DNA of 27,272 bases from Tieghemiomyces parasiticus (Eukaryota > Kickxellomycota > Dimargaritomycetes > Dimargaritales > Dimargaritaceae), in assembly GCA_027575765.1 (NCBI GenBank), contig JANBPT010000644.1, forward strand, positions 1 through 27,272, given 5' to 3'. Position 1 is the stretch's first letter. Each line of letters opens with the position of its first letter. A program made the translations under genes and the position numbers. The notes beneath the pieces were generated by a model. It did no database searches, was not told where the DNA came from, and saw nothing but the letters and a program-made list of their open reading frames with translations. Shown here piece by piece: positions 1 through 20,997 of this stretch.

Positions 1-60
1 TTAGTAATTTAAAGGAAATTTTAGAATATGTTAAATTATTATCTGGGCATCTATAGAAGA
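1..60. repeat. Left inverted repeat of integrated plasmid-like segment
   Basis: Positions 39-60 are the exact reverse complement of 2979-3000, and positions 2-14 match the reverse complement of 3025-3037. The two arms bracket the RNA polymerase gene. Similarity fades inward to about position 90. The repeat may extend left of the window. Terminal inverted repeats around an RNA polymerase gene are the usual layout of fungal mitochondrial linear plasmids, so this is read as the remains of a plasmid end. Confidence 0.8.
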
Positions 61-405
61 AAAAAAATTTTAAAAATCCCCCTATAAATATACTAAAAAA
101 AATGTTTATCATAGATAAACGGAATTGATATATGAAGAGGGGGTAAAATATTTTCTTTAAAAAATTCTTATTATGGTCTTTGAATGGAAAAATATAATAA
201 GGCCCAATTATAATAGGGTAATCTTTAAATATTCAAGTTTTTATTATATTTATTGCTAGTAAATTCAATCATAATATGTGAAGACTTTGTAGGAGATGTA
301 ACTACTTTTGAATATTATCTTTATACTAGATATTGGAAAGGCTGACCCCCTAATCTGATGTAAAATTTAAATATACGAATTCTTTAAAAGATTTTATACT
401 AATAA
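61..405. other. Leader between inverted repeat and polymerase gene; no recognised gene
   Basis: A nested stem-loop is visible: CCCCC (78-82) pairs with GGGGG (139-143), and inside it GTTTATC (104-110) pairs with GATAAAC (114-120). A stop-free stretch at 229-360 (UGA as Trp, stop 361-363) is in the same frame as the polymerase but has no ATG. It is cut off from the polymerase by stops at 361, 385, 400 and 403. It resembles no family I recognise. It may be a decayed N-terminal part of the polymerase or of another plasmid ORF. Confidence 0.45.
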
Positions 406-2823
406 AAAACCGTCTTCAATAACATAAATCAAAATAAATTAATAATAAATAAAGAAAAACAATTAATTAAATTAATAAGAAGTATACTTAAATCACATAA
501 ATTGACTTTAAAAGAAAAACAATTAAAGATTGAAAATTTTATCAATATAGATGAATATAAAATAAAATCAAAATTATCGGTATATAAAGAACAAGATAGA
601 TTTTATATAATAAATAAATATTTGGAATCTTGTGTAGAAGAACTAAAACTATATTTATCTAATAATAAAGCAAATAGACATAAAAATGAAATATTACCAT
701 TAGAAGAATTAAATTTATATAATAGTTTACATTATATATTATTAAAAATAATTTCAAATTTAATAATTAATAATGAATTAGATAGAACAAATTTTAGTAT
801 AATTATTGGTAAAAATCTAACAATGAAAATGTTATTTAAGCGTTATAAAAAATCAAATATAAATAATACAATAACATTTGAAGAGTATTTAAAAGAATGT
901 GATAATTTTATTCAAGATGAATATTATCTTAAAGTTGGTTCAACTATATTAGAAGTATTAGAAAAACAAAAGATTATCAAATTAGTTATAAAAAATAAAG
1001 GTGATTCATATATTAAATATGCTATAATAAAAATATATAATGATAAATTATTATTAAACAATTTAGAATTAGGAATTATTACTAATTTACCTATGATAAT
1101 AAAACCTCAATTATGATCTGATAAAAATATAGGAGGTTATCTATTAAATAAAAATAAAAATTCTTATTTTATAAAATCTATTGAAAATCCTATAATAAAT
1201 AAAAATAATAATTATTCAATGTATTCAAAATATATAAATAAATTATCTCAGGTAAAATTTAAAATTAATAACGTATTGTTGGATTATATTAATAATTATA
1301 AAGATATTCTTTTAATTAAATATATAGAAAATGATGAGTCTAATAACAGTAAATACTTGCATCAACAAAATATTTTATTATTAGCCAATATTTATAAAGA
1401 TGTATCTACTATTTATTTTCCATATCATATGGATTTTAGAGGTAGATTTTATCCAATACCAAATTATTTAAATCCACAAGGTACAGAATTAGCTAAAAGT
1501 TTATTAATATTTAAAGATGGAGGTAAAATAACAGAAGAAAGTATGAAAGAATTAAAAATATATATAGCAAATTGTTATGGTTTAGATAAATTATCAATTA
1601 ATGATAGATTAAATTGGATTAAAAATAATGAAAAGAATATTTTAGAAATGAAATATGAATTTTGATCTAATGCAAAAGATATTTTTATGTTTTTAGGTGC
1701 AGTTTTAGAATATAAAAATATAAAAGAAAATAAACTAAATTTTCATCATATTATAATATATAAAGATTGTACTTGTTCAGGATTACAACATTTAGCTGCT
1801 ATGATAAATAATATAAATCTAGCTAATTATACTAATTTATTAGAATCTACTAATTTAAATAAGCCTAAAGATTTATATTCATATTGTGCTAAATTAATTA
1901 ATAAAGAAATTAAAGATTTAATTAAAAAAGACAAACAATATTATAAGTTAGCTAATTTAATTGTTGATAGAAAATTTATTAAAAAATCTATTATGACTAT
2001 ACCATATAATATAAGTATAATTGGACTTATAGATCAATTAAAAGAACATTTTAAAATAAAATTAATAGAAATATCTAATCCTTTAAATCCTATAACTAAA
2101 ATAAAAATTAATCATTATTATATACCAGAAACAAATTATTATTTAGATAATGATGATTTATCTAAATTAGGAAAAATAATATATTTTATTTTGTTTAATA
2201 ACAATAAAGAATTAAAAATTATAGTCGATTATTTTAAAAAAATTGCTAGTTTATTAAATAATCTAAATCTACCTATTATTTGATATACACCCCCTGGTCT
2301 ATTAATAAAACAAAAATATATTAAATTTGAAACTAAAAGAATTTCCGTTAGTACTATAGGTAAACGAAAAAAAATTAATATTAGAAAACCTACTGATTTA
2401 ATTAATAAACAAAAACAAATATTAGCTTTTATGCCAAATTTTATACATTCAATGGATGCATCAGTAATATGTTATGTATTAAATAATTATTTTCATGATA
2501 ATCAATCTCAATTTTTAAATATTAAAATTAAATCTTCCAATAATATTGTTACTATACATGATTGTTTTGGTACTACAGCTGATAATATGGGTAAATTATA
2601 TGTACAAGTTTGTGAAGCTTTTGTTTCATTATATATTGATAATAAATTTATTGAATCTTTTCATAATCATATACTTAATTATATTCAGGATAATAATTTT
2701 ATTATTGAGAATAATATTATTTTACTTAATAATAATGATGAATTAATTATTCCTATACCTCCTATTTATAAAGAGTTTGATTTAAGTTTTAACCTTGAAA
2801 AATCTAAATATTTTATTAATTAA
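406..2823 (+). CDS. rpo: Plasmid-type (T7-like) single-subunit RNA polymerase, no ATG start
   Basis: DNA-directed RNA polymerase of the phage/mitochondrial single-subunit family, the type carried by fungal mitochondrial linear plasmids to transcribe themselves. One frame stays open from 406 to TAA 2821-2823 (805 codons) when UGA is Trp; UGA codons at 1114, 1663 and 2281 fall where the family has Trp. Landmarks, numbering from 406: DFRGR near residue 343; motif A KDCTCSG with the catalytic Asp near 454; motif B with K526 and Y534, the same eight-residue spacing as Lys631/Tyr639 of T7; MPNFIHSMDA; motif C HDCFGT with the second catalytic Asp near 719. All catalytic residues are present. No in-frame ATG occurs before about 823, inside the conserved N-terminal part, and stops lie just upstream. 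It therefore starts at a non-ATG codon (ATA 424 or TTG 502 are candidates) or is truncated. Inverted repeats flank it. Confidence 0.88.
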
Positions 2824-2978
2824 TTTTATTATTTTTAATAGGAAAGTCATCGTGAAACTCGATAGCCCTAGTGGACATTTTATATTGAATAGCATAGTTA
2901 ACAAAATAGGAATTGTTGAAAGTTATTTTTAATAACTGTTTTAAAATATATATTGATATGGGATATTTATTTTTTTAA
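2824..2978. other. Short spacer 3' of rpo with a palindrome
   Basis: No gene. Positions 2920-2939 hold a hairpin (AGTTATT/AATAACT) repeated identically over 20 nt at 7563-7582 inside cox1 intron 1. A slightly GC-richer patch (2840-2880) precedes it. This may be a 3' processing or termination region of the plasmid gene, but nothing proves that. Confidence 0.35.
2920..2939. repeat. Dispersed palindrome, copy 1
   Basis: AAGTTATTTTTAATAACTGT folds into a 7-bp stem with a 3-nt loop. The same 20 nt recur at 7563-7582. Confidence 0.6.
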
Positions 2979-3038
2979 TCTTCTATAGATGCCCAGATAA
3001 TTTTATGATAAAAAATTTGATTTACCTTTAAATTACTA
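2979..3038. repeat. Right inverted repeat of integrated plasmid-like segment
   Basis: Reverse complement of the left arm (39-60 exactly, with a second matching block at the window start). It closes the roughly 3-kb polymerase segment. Confidence 0.8.
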
Positions 3039-3157
3039 TACATAAATAAATATTTTATTATATAAAATTATGAAAATGGGGGTAAAAAAAATGGATTATA
3101 TTTATTCAACTAATATATTTAATCATATAATAGTATCTCAGATATTTATTTTTATTT

Positions 3158-3214
3158 ACCTTCTATAGATGGACAGATAATTAAATGAATATATTGATGA
3201 TTTACCTTTAAATG
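3158..3214. repeat. Additional direct copy of the right repeat
   Basis: Imperfect direct copy of about 2978-3036: CTTCTATAGATG, then CAGATAATT, then TTTACCTTTAAAT in the same order and spacing, about 180 bp further on. It suggests a second plasmid end, nested insertion, or tandem duplication at the junction. Confidence 0.7.
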
Positions 3215-3350
3215 ACGTATAAAACCAAAAATTATAATAACATGAAAATATCTAAAAGTACGATTATTTTTATTTTTTATGGTACTAAAATAATTGATTA
3301 GAGTGATTATTTATCATAGCATAAAATTGGTCAAATTATTTCATTATTTA

Positions 3351-3374
3351 ATACCCATAATTTACAATTATGTT
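3351..3374. repeat. 24-nt repeat with internal hairpin, copy 1
   Basis: Contains CATAATT-TAC-AATTATG. The same 24 nt occur at 27154-27177, in the loop of the terminal inverted repeat. A related hairpin without the spacer lies at about 19564. Confidence 0.7.
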
Positions 3375-3824
3375 GTTTATATATATATTACATTTTAAGC
3401 CATTATATTCGTGTTTCTTAGATTACTTCATCTTTATATTATCTCGTTATATGTTTATCTGAACTAGAGCTTGTTAAATATTTACGGTTTTATTATTTTA
3501 TCCTTTTACTTATTTGTTTATATTTGATCTGTTCAATTATAATTGAACTTTATATTACAATAAATTAAACTTGTAACTAATAATAATATAAAATTCATCA
3601 AAATATTTTTATTATAAAACAAAACCTGTAATAAACTTAATAATATTAAATAGTGGTGCCAGTGATATATTTTTAAATTTGATTATATTTATATTAATTA
3701 CTATATACTCCCCTTTATCCTTTATCTACTGATATTTTCATCTATTTTTGTTTCTTATATATTTGCTATTATTAGAATAACTATTGACTCTTAAAGATAT
3801 AACCCCTCCATCGATAAATCTCAT

Positions 3825-3876
3825 GTTCCCCGAGGAACCTTCTCTGTGACTCGTTTCACTCGGGTCGAAGGCGACC
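3825..3876. repeat. GC-rich double-hairpin element
   Basis: Two stable hairpins in AT-rich surroundings: GTTCC-CCGA-GGAAC (3825-3838) and GGTCG-AAGG-CGACC (3863-3876), joined by a moderately GC-rich linker. This is the form of the mobile double-hairpin elements known from several fungal mitochondrial genomes; the assignment to that class is inference. Confidence 0.55.
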
Positions 3877-4457
3877 AATTTGGACCTAAAATTTTATTTT
3901 TTTTTACATACAATAAATGTATGGTAAATCAATATGATAAATTTATGTTTAATATAAAATAATATATTGGACCAATTACTTACCTTTATAAATATAATTC
4001 TTGATACATTTTTCTTTTATCTAATCCCAAACCCTTTATCAAAAGGGCTTTGAATATATTATGGTGATTCACGTTAATGATGGTATAAAAATTAAACGTA
4101 ATATAATTATTGATTATGAAAAATAAAGTATTCAATAATACCATATAAGTAATATAATAATAATATAATTCAATAAATTTTATATAATTAAATATACCTG
4201 ATTTGAATATAATTATAATTAATATATTTTTATTATCTCGACCAAAGTATAATTAACAACAATAATATTTTATTTTATGATATTATTACCTCTCCAATTT
4301 TATTACCATTTTTCCGTAAATATACGATATTTACCAAAACCTTCATGAATAATAAAAAATAATAATATATAAAAATAAATAAAAGGAACAAAAAAAAACA
4401 AAAAAGCAAGAAATCTGAAAAAGTAAAAATTAGAAAACTGAAAAAAAGTATTGAATA

Positions 4458-4529
4458 GTAACAGCAATGGTGGGTGTATATTGATAATATACGGTAACAG
4501 CAATGGTGGGTGTATATTGATAATATACG
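4458..4529. repeat. 36-bp tandem repeat, two perfect copies
   Basis: The unit GTAACAGCAATGGTGGGTGT followed by ATATTGATAATATACG occurs at 4458-4493 and again at 4494-4529. Just downstream GGTATATGAGATAC appears twice (about 4529-4542 and 4547-4560). It lies immediately upstream of the tRNA cluster. Confidence 0.9.
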
Positions 4530-4596
4530 GTATATGAGATACGATGGGTATATGAGATACAGTTAATCCGTTAATAACGAAATGTTGGATGACTCA

Positions 4597-4679
4597 GCCT
4601 ACTTGGAGAAATTGGTAAACTCAGACGCTTTAAAAGCGCCGCATCATTGATGTTGAGGGTTCAACTCCCTCAGTAGGTA
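4597..4679 (+). tRNA. trnL(uaa): tRNA-Leu (UAA)
   Basis: Class II tRNA with a long variable arm. Acceptor GCCTACT pairs with AGTAGGT, the T arm is TGAGGG-TTCAACT-CCCTCA-like, and the anticodon loop TTTAAAA gives UAA. One A-C mismatch is present in the anticodon stem. First gene of the cluster. Confidence 0.93.
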
Positions 4680-4685
4680 AAGCAA

Positions 4686-4766
4686 GAGAAGTATGGAGTT
4701 TGGATCTCCAACCTTTCTGTAAAAAAGGCGGTAAAACCATAAAGGGTTCGAATCCCTTACTTCTCA
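4686..4766 (+). tRNA. trnY(gua): tRNA-Tyr (GUA)
   Basis: Acceptor GAGAAGT/ACTTCTC. Anticodon stem CCTTT/AAAGG encloses CTGTAAA, anticodon GUA. A long variable arm is present, as in bacterial and fungal mitochondrial tRNA-Tyr. The T loop is TTCGAAT. Confidence 0.94.
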
Positions 4767-4769
4767 GTT

Positions 4770-4842
4770 GAGGGAATAGCTTAATTGGTAGAGCATACCG
4801 CTCATAACGGTAAAAGTAGAAGTTCAATTCTTCTTTTCCTTA
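4770..4842 (+). tRNA. trnM(cau): tRNA-Met (CAU), first copy
   Basis: Anticodon stem TACCG/CGGTA with loop CTCATAA gives CAU. The D arm GCTT..GAGC and T arm AGAAG/CTTCT are regular. The acceptor pairs throughout if it starts at 4770, with G1-U72 wobble. It is one of three CAU tRNAs here; which is the initiator cannot be decided by eye. Confidence 0.92.
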
Positions 4843-4843
4843 A

Positions 4844-4915
4844 GGTGAATAGGTGTAAAGGAATGCACATAAGGCTCATGATCTTAAAGAGATAGTTCAA
4901 TTCTATCATTTACCC
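4844..4915 (+). tRNA. trnM(cau): tRNA-Met (CAU), second copy
   Basis: Acceptor GGTGAAT/ATTTACC. Anticodon stem TAAGG/TCTTA with loop CTCATGA gives CAU. T arm GATAG-TTCAATT-CTATC. It begins one base after the previous tRNA. It could be initiator Met, or an Ile tRNA whose C34 is modified. Confidence 0.88.
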
Positions 4916-4916
4916 A

Positions 4917-4988
4917 GACTCCATGGTCAAAGGGTTAAGACATTTAATTTTCATTTAAAAAATACCCGTTCAAATCGGGTTGGAGTTA
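4917..4988 (+). tRNA. trnE(uuc): tRNA-Glu (UUC)
   Basis: Acceptor GACTCCA/TGGAGTT. Anticodon stem TTTAA/TTAAA with loop TTTTCAT gives UUC. T arm CCCG-TTCAAAT-CGGG. Confidence 0.92.
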
Positions 4989-4991
4989 ATA

Positions 4992-5062
4992 AGGATTATA
5001 ACTTAATGGTAAAGTAACCAATTGATAATTGGTTGATAGTAGTTCAATTCTACTTAATCCTA
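4992..5062 (+). tRNA. trnI(gau): tRNA-Ile (GAU)
   Basis: Acceptor AGGATTA/TAATCCT is perfect. Anticodon stem ACCAA/TTGGT with loop TTGATAA gives GAU. T arm AGTAG-TTCAATT-CTACT. Confidence 0.94.
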
Positions 5063-5066
5063 ATTT

Positions 5067-5136
5067 CGGTTTTGACCGTTTACGAGACGGCAACATAAGA
5101 CTCGACAAATCTTAGCTTTCCTTAAGCTACAAAACC
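5067..5136 (-). tRNA. trnD(guc): tRNA-Asp (GUC), minus strand
   Basis: Read on the minus strand: acceptor GGTTTTG/CAAAACC, anticodon stem AAGAT/GTCTT (one G-U) with loop TTGTCGA giving GUC and a proper U33, T arm GCCGT-CTCGTAA-ACGGT, discriminator G as usual for Asp. The plus-strand fold needs a C33 loop and lacks GG in the D loop, so minus is preferred. The D loop is short. Confidence 0.78.
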
Positions 5137-5138
5137 AT

Positions 5139-5211
5139 GGGAATATAACTTAATTGGTAGAGTAACAAACTTTTAATTTGTATTATTTGGGTTCAAATCC
5201 CAATATTCTCA
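5139..5211 (+). tRNA. trnK(uuu): tRNA-Lys (UUU)
   Basis: Acceptor GGGAATA/TATTCTC. Anticodon stem ACAAA/TTTGT with loop CTTTTAA gives UUU. T arm TTGGG-TTCAAAT-CCCAA. Confidence 0.94.
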
Positions 5212-5214
5212 ATG

Positions 5215-5287
5215 GCTTCGATAGCTCAACTTGGTAGAGCATAGGGCTGAAAACTCTAGGGAAGATGTTCAAGTCATCTTCGAAGCA
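5215..5287 (+). tRNA. trnF(gaa): tRNA-Phe (GAA)
   Basis: Acceptor GCTTCGA/TCGAAGC is perfect. D arm GCTC..GAGC. Anticodon stem TAGGG/CTCTA with loop CTGAAAA gives GAA. Confidence 0.94.
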
Positions 5288-5289
5288 AA

Positions 5290-5360
5290 TAGTTGGAAAG
5301 GTAATCGAAACCTTATTAACCGTTTATGATACGGCTGTTTTACCTTTAAACTATCCAACT
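5290..5360 (-). tRNA. trnM(cau): tRNA with CAU anticodon, third copy, minus strand
   Basis: Read on the minus strand: acceptor AGTTGGA/TCCAACT, D arm GTTT-AAAGGTA-AAAC, anticodon stem GCCGT/ACGGT with loop ATCATAA giving CAU, T arm AAGGT-TTCGATT-ACCTT. With two other CAU tRNAs present, this set could comprise elongator Met, initiator Met, and an Ile tRNA reading AUA after lysidine modification. That reading is inference. Confidence 0.88.
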
Positions 5361-5361
5361 T

Positions 5362-5434
5362 TTTGGATGGAGAGATTCGAACTCCCAAATGATGAAACCA
5401 AGATCCATTGCCTTACCTATTTGGCTACATCCAA
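5362..5434 (-). tRNA. trnQ(uug): tRNA-Gln (UUG), minus strand
   Basis: Read on the minus strand: acceptor TTGGATG/CATCCAA with U1-A72 as often seen in tRNA-Gln, T arm GGGAG-TTCGAAT-CTCTC. Anticodon stem ATGGA/TTCAT with loop TCTTGGT gives UUG. Position 33 is C rather than the near-universal U. A Pro (UGG) reading would need an unpaired anticodon stem, and a good tRNA-Pro is present at 5679. Confidence 0.75.
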
Positions 5435-5441
5435 TTTGATT

Positions 5442-5512
5442 GCGAGTATAGGTTAATGGTAGACTCTCTTCCTTCCAAGTAGATTATGCCCGTTCAAATC
5501 GGGCTACTCGTA
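5442..5512 (+). tRNA. trnG(ucc): tRNA-Gly (UCC)
   Basis: Acceptor GCGAGTA/TACTCGT. Anticodon stem TCTTC/GTAGA with loop CTTCCAA gives UCC. T arm GCCCG-TTCAAAT-CGGGC. Confidence 0.92.
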
Positions 5513-5516
5513 AAAA

Positions 5517-5588
5517 GGGGATATAGTATAATTGGTAGTACACAGGTCTTGCATATCTGTAGTAAGAGTTCAATTCTCTTTATCTCCA
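5517..5588 (+). tRNA. trnA(ugc): tRNA-Ala (UGC)
   Basis: Acceptor GGGGATA/TATCTCC. Anticodon stem CAGGT/ATCTG with loop CTTGCAT gives UGC. Confidence 0.93.
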
Positions 5589-5589
5589 T

Positions 5590-5673
5590 GGATAGATGAC
5601 TGAATTGGTTTAAGGTATCTTACTTGAAATAAGAAGGTTTATTACCATCTGGGTTCAAATCCCAGTCTATCCG
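5590..5673 (+). tRNA. trnS(uga): tRNA-Ser (UGA)
   Basis: Class II tRNA with a long variable arm. Acceptor GGATAGA/TCTATCC. Anticodon stem TCTTA/TAAGA with loop CTTGAAA gives UGA. Discriminator G, as typical for Ser. Confidence 0.94.
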
Positions 5674-5678
5674 AATAT

Positions 5679-5752
5679 CGGATTGTAGCGTAATAGGATA
5701 ACGAGTCTAATTTGGGATTAGAAGATTGCTAGTTCAACTCTAGCCAATCCGA
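5679..5752 (+). tRNA. trnP(ugg): tRNA-Pro (UGG)
   Basis: Acceptor CGGATTG/CAATCCG. Anticodon stem TCTAA/TTAGA with loop TTTGGGA gives UGG. Confidence 0.94.
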
Positions 5753-5796
5753 AAATGAAAAATAAAACATAAATAAATGATTAAACAATTATTGGA

Positions 5797-5914
5797 ATGA
5801 ATACATTTTTAACTTATTTAATATTTACTCCTTTATTTATTATATTATTATTAACAATAAATTTATTTTTACCTATTAATAAACCCGATTTTGAAAAATT
5901 ATCACCATATGAGT
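5797..5914 (+). CDS. nad3: nad3, 5' exon only (NADH dehydrogenase subunit 3)
   Basis: NAD3 is a small membrane subunit of complex I. The ATG at 5797 opens a hydrophobic helix (residues about 2-26), then NKPDFEKLSPYE, the conserved loop that normally continues CGF. Here GAG is followed by T and the frame hits TAA at 5917. The break is not random: TATGAGT (5908-5914) pairs with GCTCATA (5922-5928), ending in a U-G pair. That is a group I P1 helix, with the 5' splice site right after GAGT and the expected Cys codon split T|GY. No matching second exon follows before tRNA-Asn. So this is an orphan exon: trans-spliced, displaced, or a dead copy. The minus-strand nad3 relic near 24600 is of a different sequence type and is not its partner. 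Confidence 0.8.
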
Positions 5915-6050
5915 TTTAAGTGCTCATATATTTTTATATGCAAAACAATAAACACCAACACCCGGTGCCCGTGTATATGCAAATTTATTTTCAGAGACAC
6001 CAAATCCAGGTGCCCGTCCATAATAAGGGGGAATAAAAAAATAAATAATA
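5915..6050 (+). other. Partial or minimal group I intron after nad3 exon 1
   Basis: P1 is formed with the nad3 exon (IGS GCTCATA 5922-5928). Downstream, TTTTCAGAGAC (about 5990-6000) matches the 5' P7 strand seen in the cox1 introns (TTCAGAGACTA). ACC-AAATCCA-GGT can form a P8-like hairpin, and GTCC near 6016 can supply the 3' P7 strand. Two similar GC-rich blocks, each ending GGTGCCCGT, lie in it. No 3' exon can be found before the tRNA at 6051. Confidence 0.5.
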
Positions 6051-6123
6051 GTTATAATAGCTTAATAGGAAAAGCCGATGCCTGTTAAGCATCAAGATCA
6101 GGGTTCAAATCCTTGTTATAACG
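6051..6123 (+). tRNA. trnN(guu): tRNA-Asn (GUU)
   Basis: Acceptor GTTATAA/TTATAAC. Anticodon stem GATGC/GCATC with loop CTGTTAA gives GUU. T arm CAGGG-TTCAAAT-CCTTG. It interrupts the stretch where a nad3 second exon would be expected. Confidence 0.94.
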
Positions 6124-6124
6124 T

Positions 6125-6209
6125 GGAAAAATAACCTAATTGGTAAGGTAGAAACCTGCTAAGTTTCACAATTATATGATTGTTGTGAGTTCAAGTCTCA
6201 CTTTTTCCG
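6125..6209 (+). tRNA. trnS(gcu): tRNA-Ser (GCU)
   Basis: Class II tRNA. Acceptor GGAAAAA/TTTTTCC. Anticodon stem GAAAC/GTTTC with loop CTGCTAA gives GCU. Long variable arm, discriminator G. Last tRNA of the cluster, 55 bp before cox1. Confidence 0.94.
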
Positions 6210-6247
6210 TATAGAGTATAAAAAAACAATATTGTTCATATATATTA

Positions 6248-6260
6248 ACACCTGAGGTGT
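6248..6260 (+). promoter_or_regulatory. Hairpin just upstream of cox1 start
   Basis: ACACCT-G-AGGTGT is a perfect palindrome four bases before the cox1 ATG. It could be an RNA processing or translation-control element of the cox1 5' leader. Function is inference. Confidence 0.35.
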
Positions 6261-6264
6261 AATA

Positions 6265-20931
<14,667 letters not shown>

Positions 20932-20997
20932 TAAAAACAATTATATATTGTTTAAATTAAAATATGTATTATCATTATATTATATTATTTATTATTT

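Larger units (their letters stand above)
3215..4457. other. Gene-poor spacer between plasmid remnant and tRNA cluster
   Basis: No credible coding region on either strand. It holds a perfect 18-bp palindrome GTTCAATTATAATTGAAC (3531-3548), a hairpin CCCTTT/AAAGGG (4032-4047), the GC-rich double hairpin at 3825-3876, and copy 1 of a repeat shared with the right end of the window (3351-3374). Confidence 0.6.

Noticed and set aside
4143..4151. ATATAAGTA, identical to the yeast mitochondrial promoter nonanucleotide, upstream of the tRNA cluster
   Set aside because: The same motif occurs in reverse inside cox1 intron 1 (7793-7801), so chance in AT-rich DNA explains it. Yeast promoter rules need not apply.
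3215..4457. CRISPR-like or rRNA content in the large spacer
   Set aside because: No regularly spaced repeats and no conserved rRNA blocks were seen; only isolated palindromes.
4303..4503. Minus-strand ORF of 66 codons
   Set aside because: It is low-complexity Phe/Leu/Ile sequence overlapping the tandem repeat, with no family resemblance.
4630..4827. Minus-strand ORF across three tRNAs
   Set aside because: It is antisense to well-folded tRNA-Leu, tRNA-Tyr and tRNA-Met genes.
5067..5136. Plus-strand tRNA reading of the 5067-5136 fold
   Set aside because: It would need C33, a D loop without GG and an odd T loop. The minus-strand tRNA-Asp has U33 and discriminator G.
5265..5456. Plus-strand ORF across tRNA-Phe, two minus-strand tRNAs and tRNA-Gly
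   Set aside because: The bases are fully explained by the tRNA genes.
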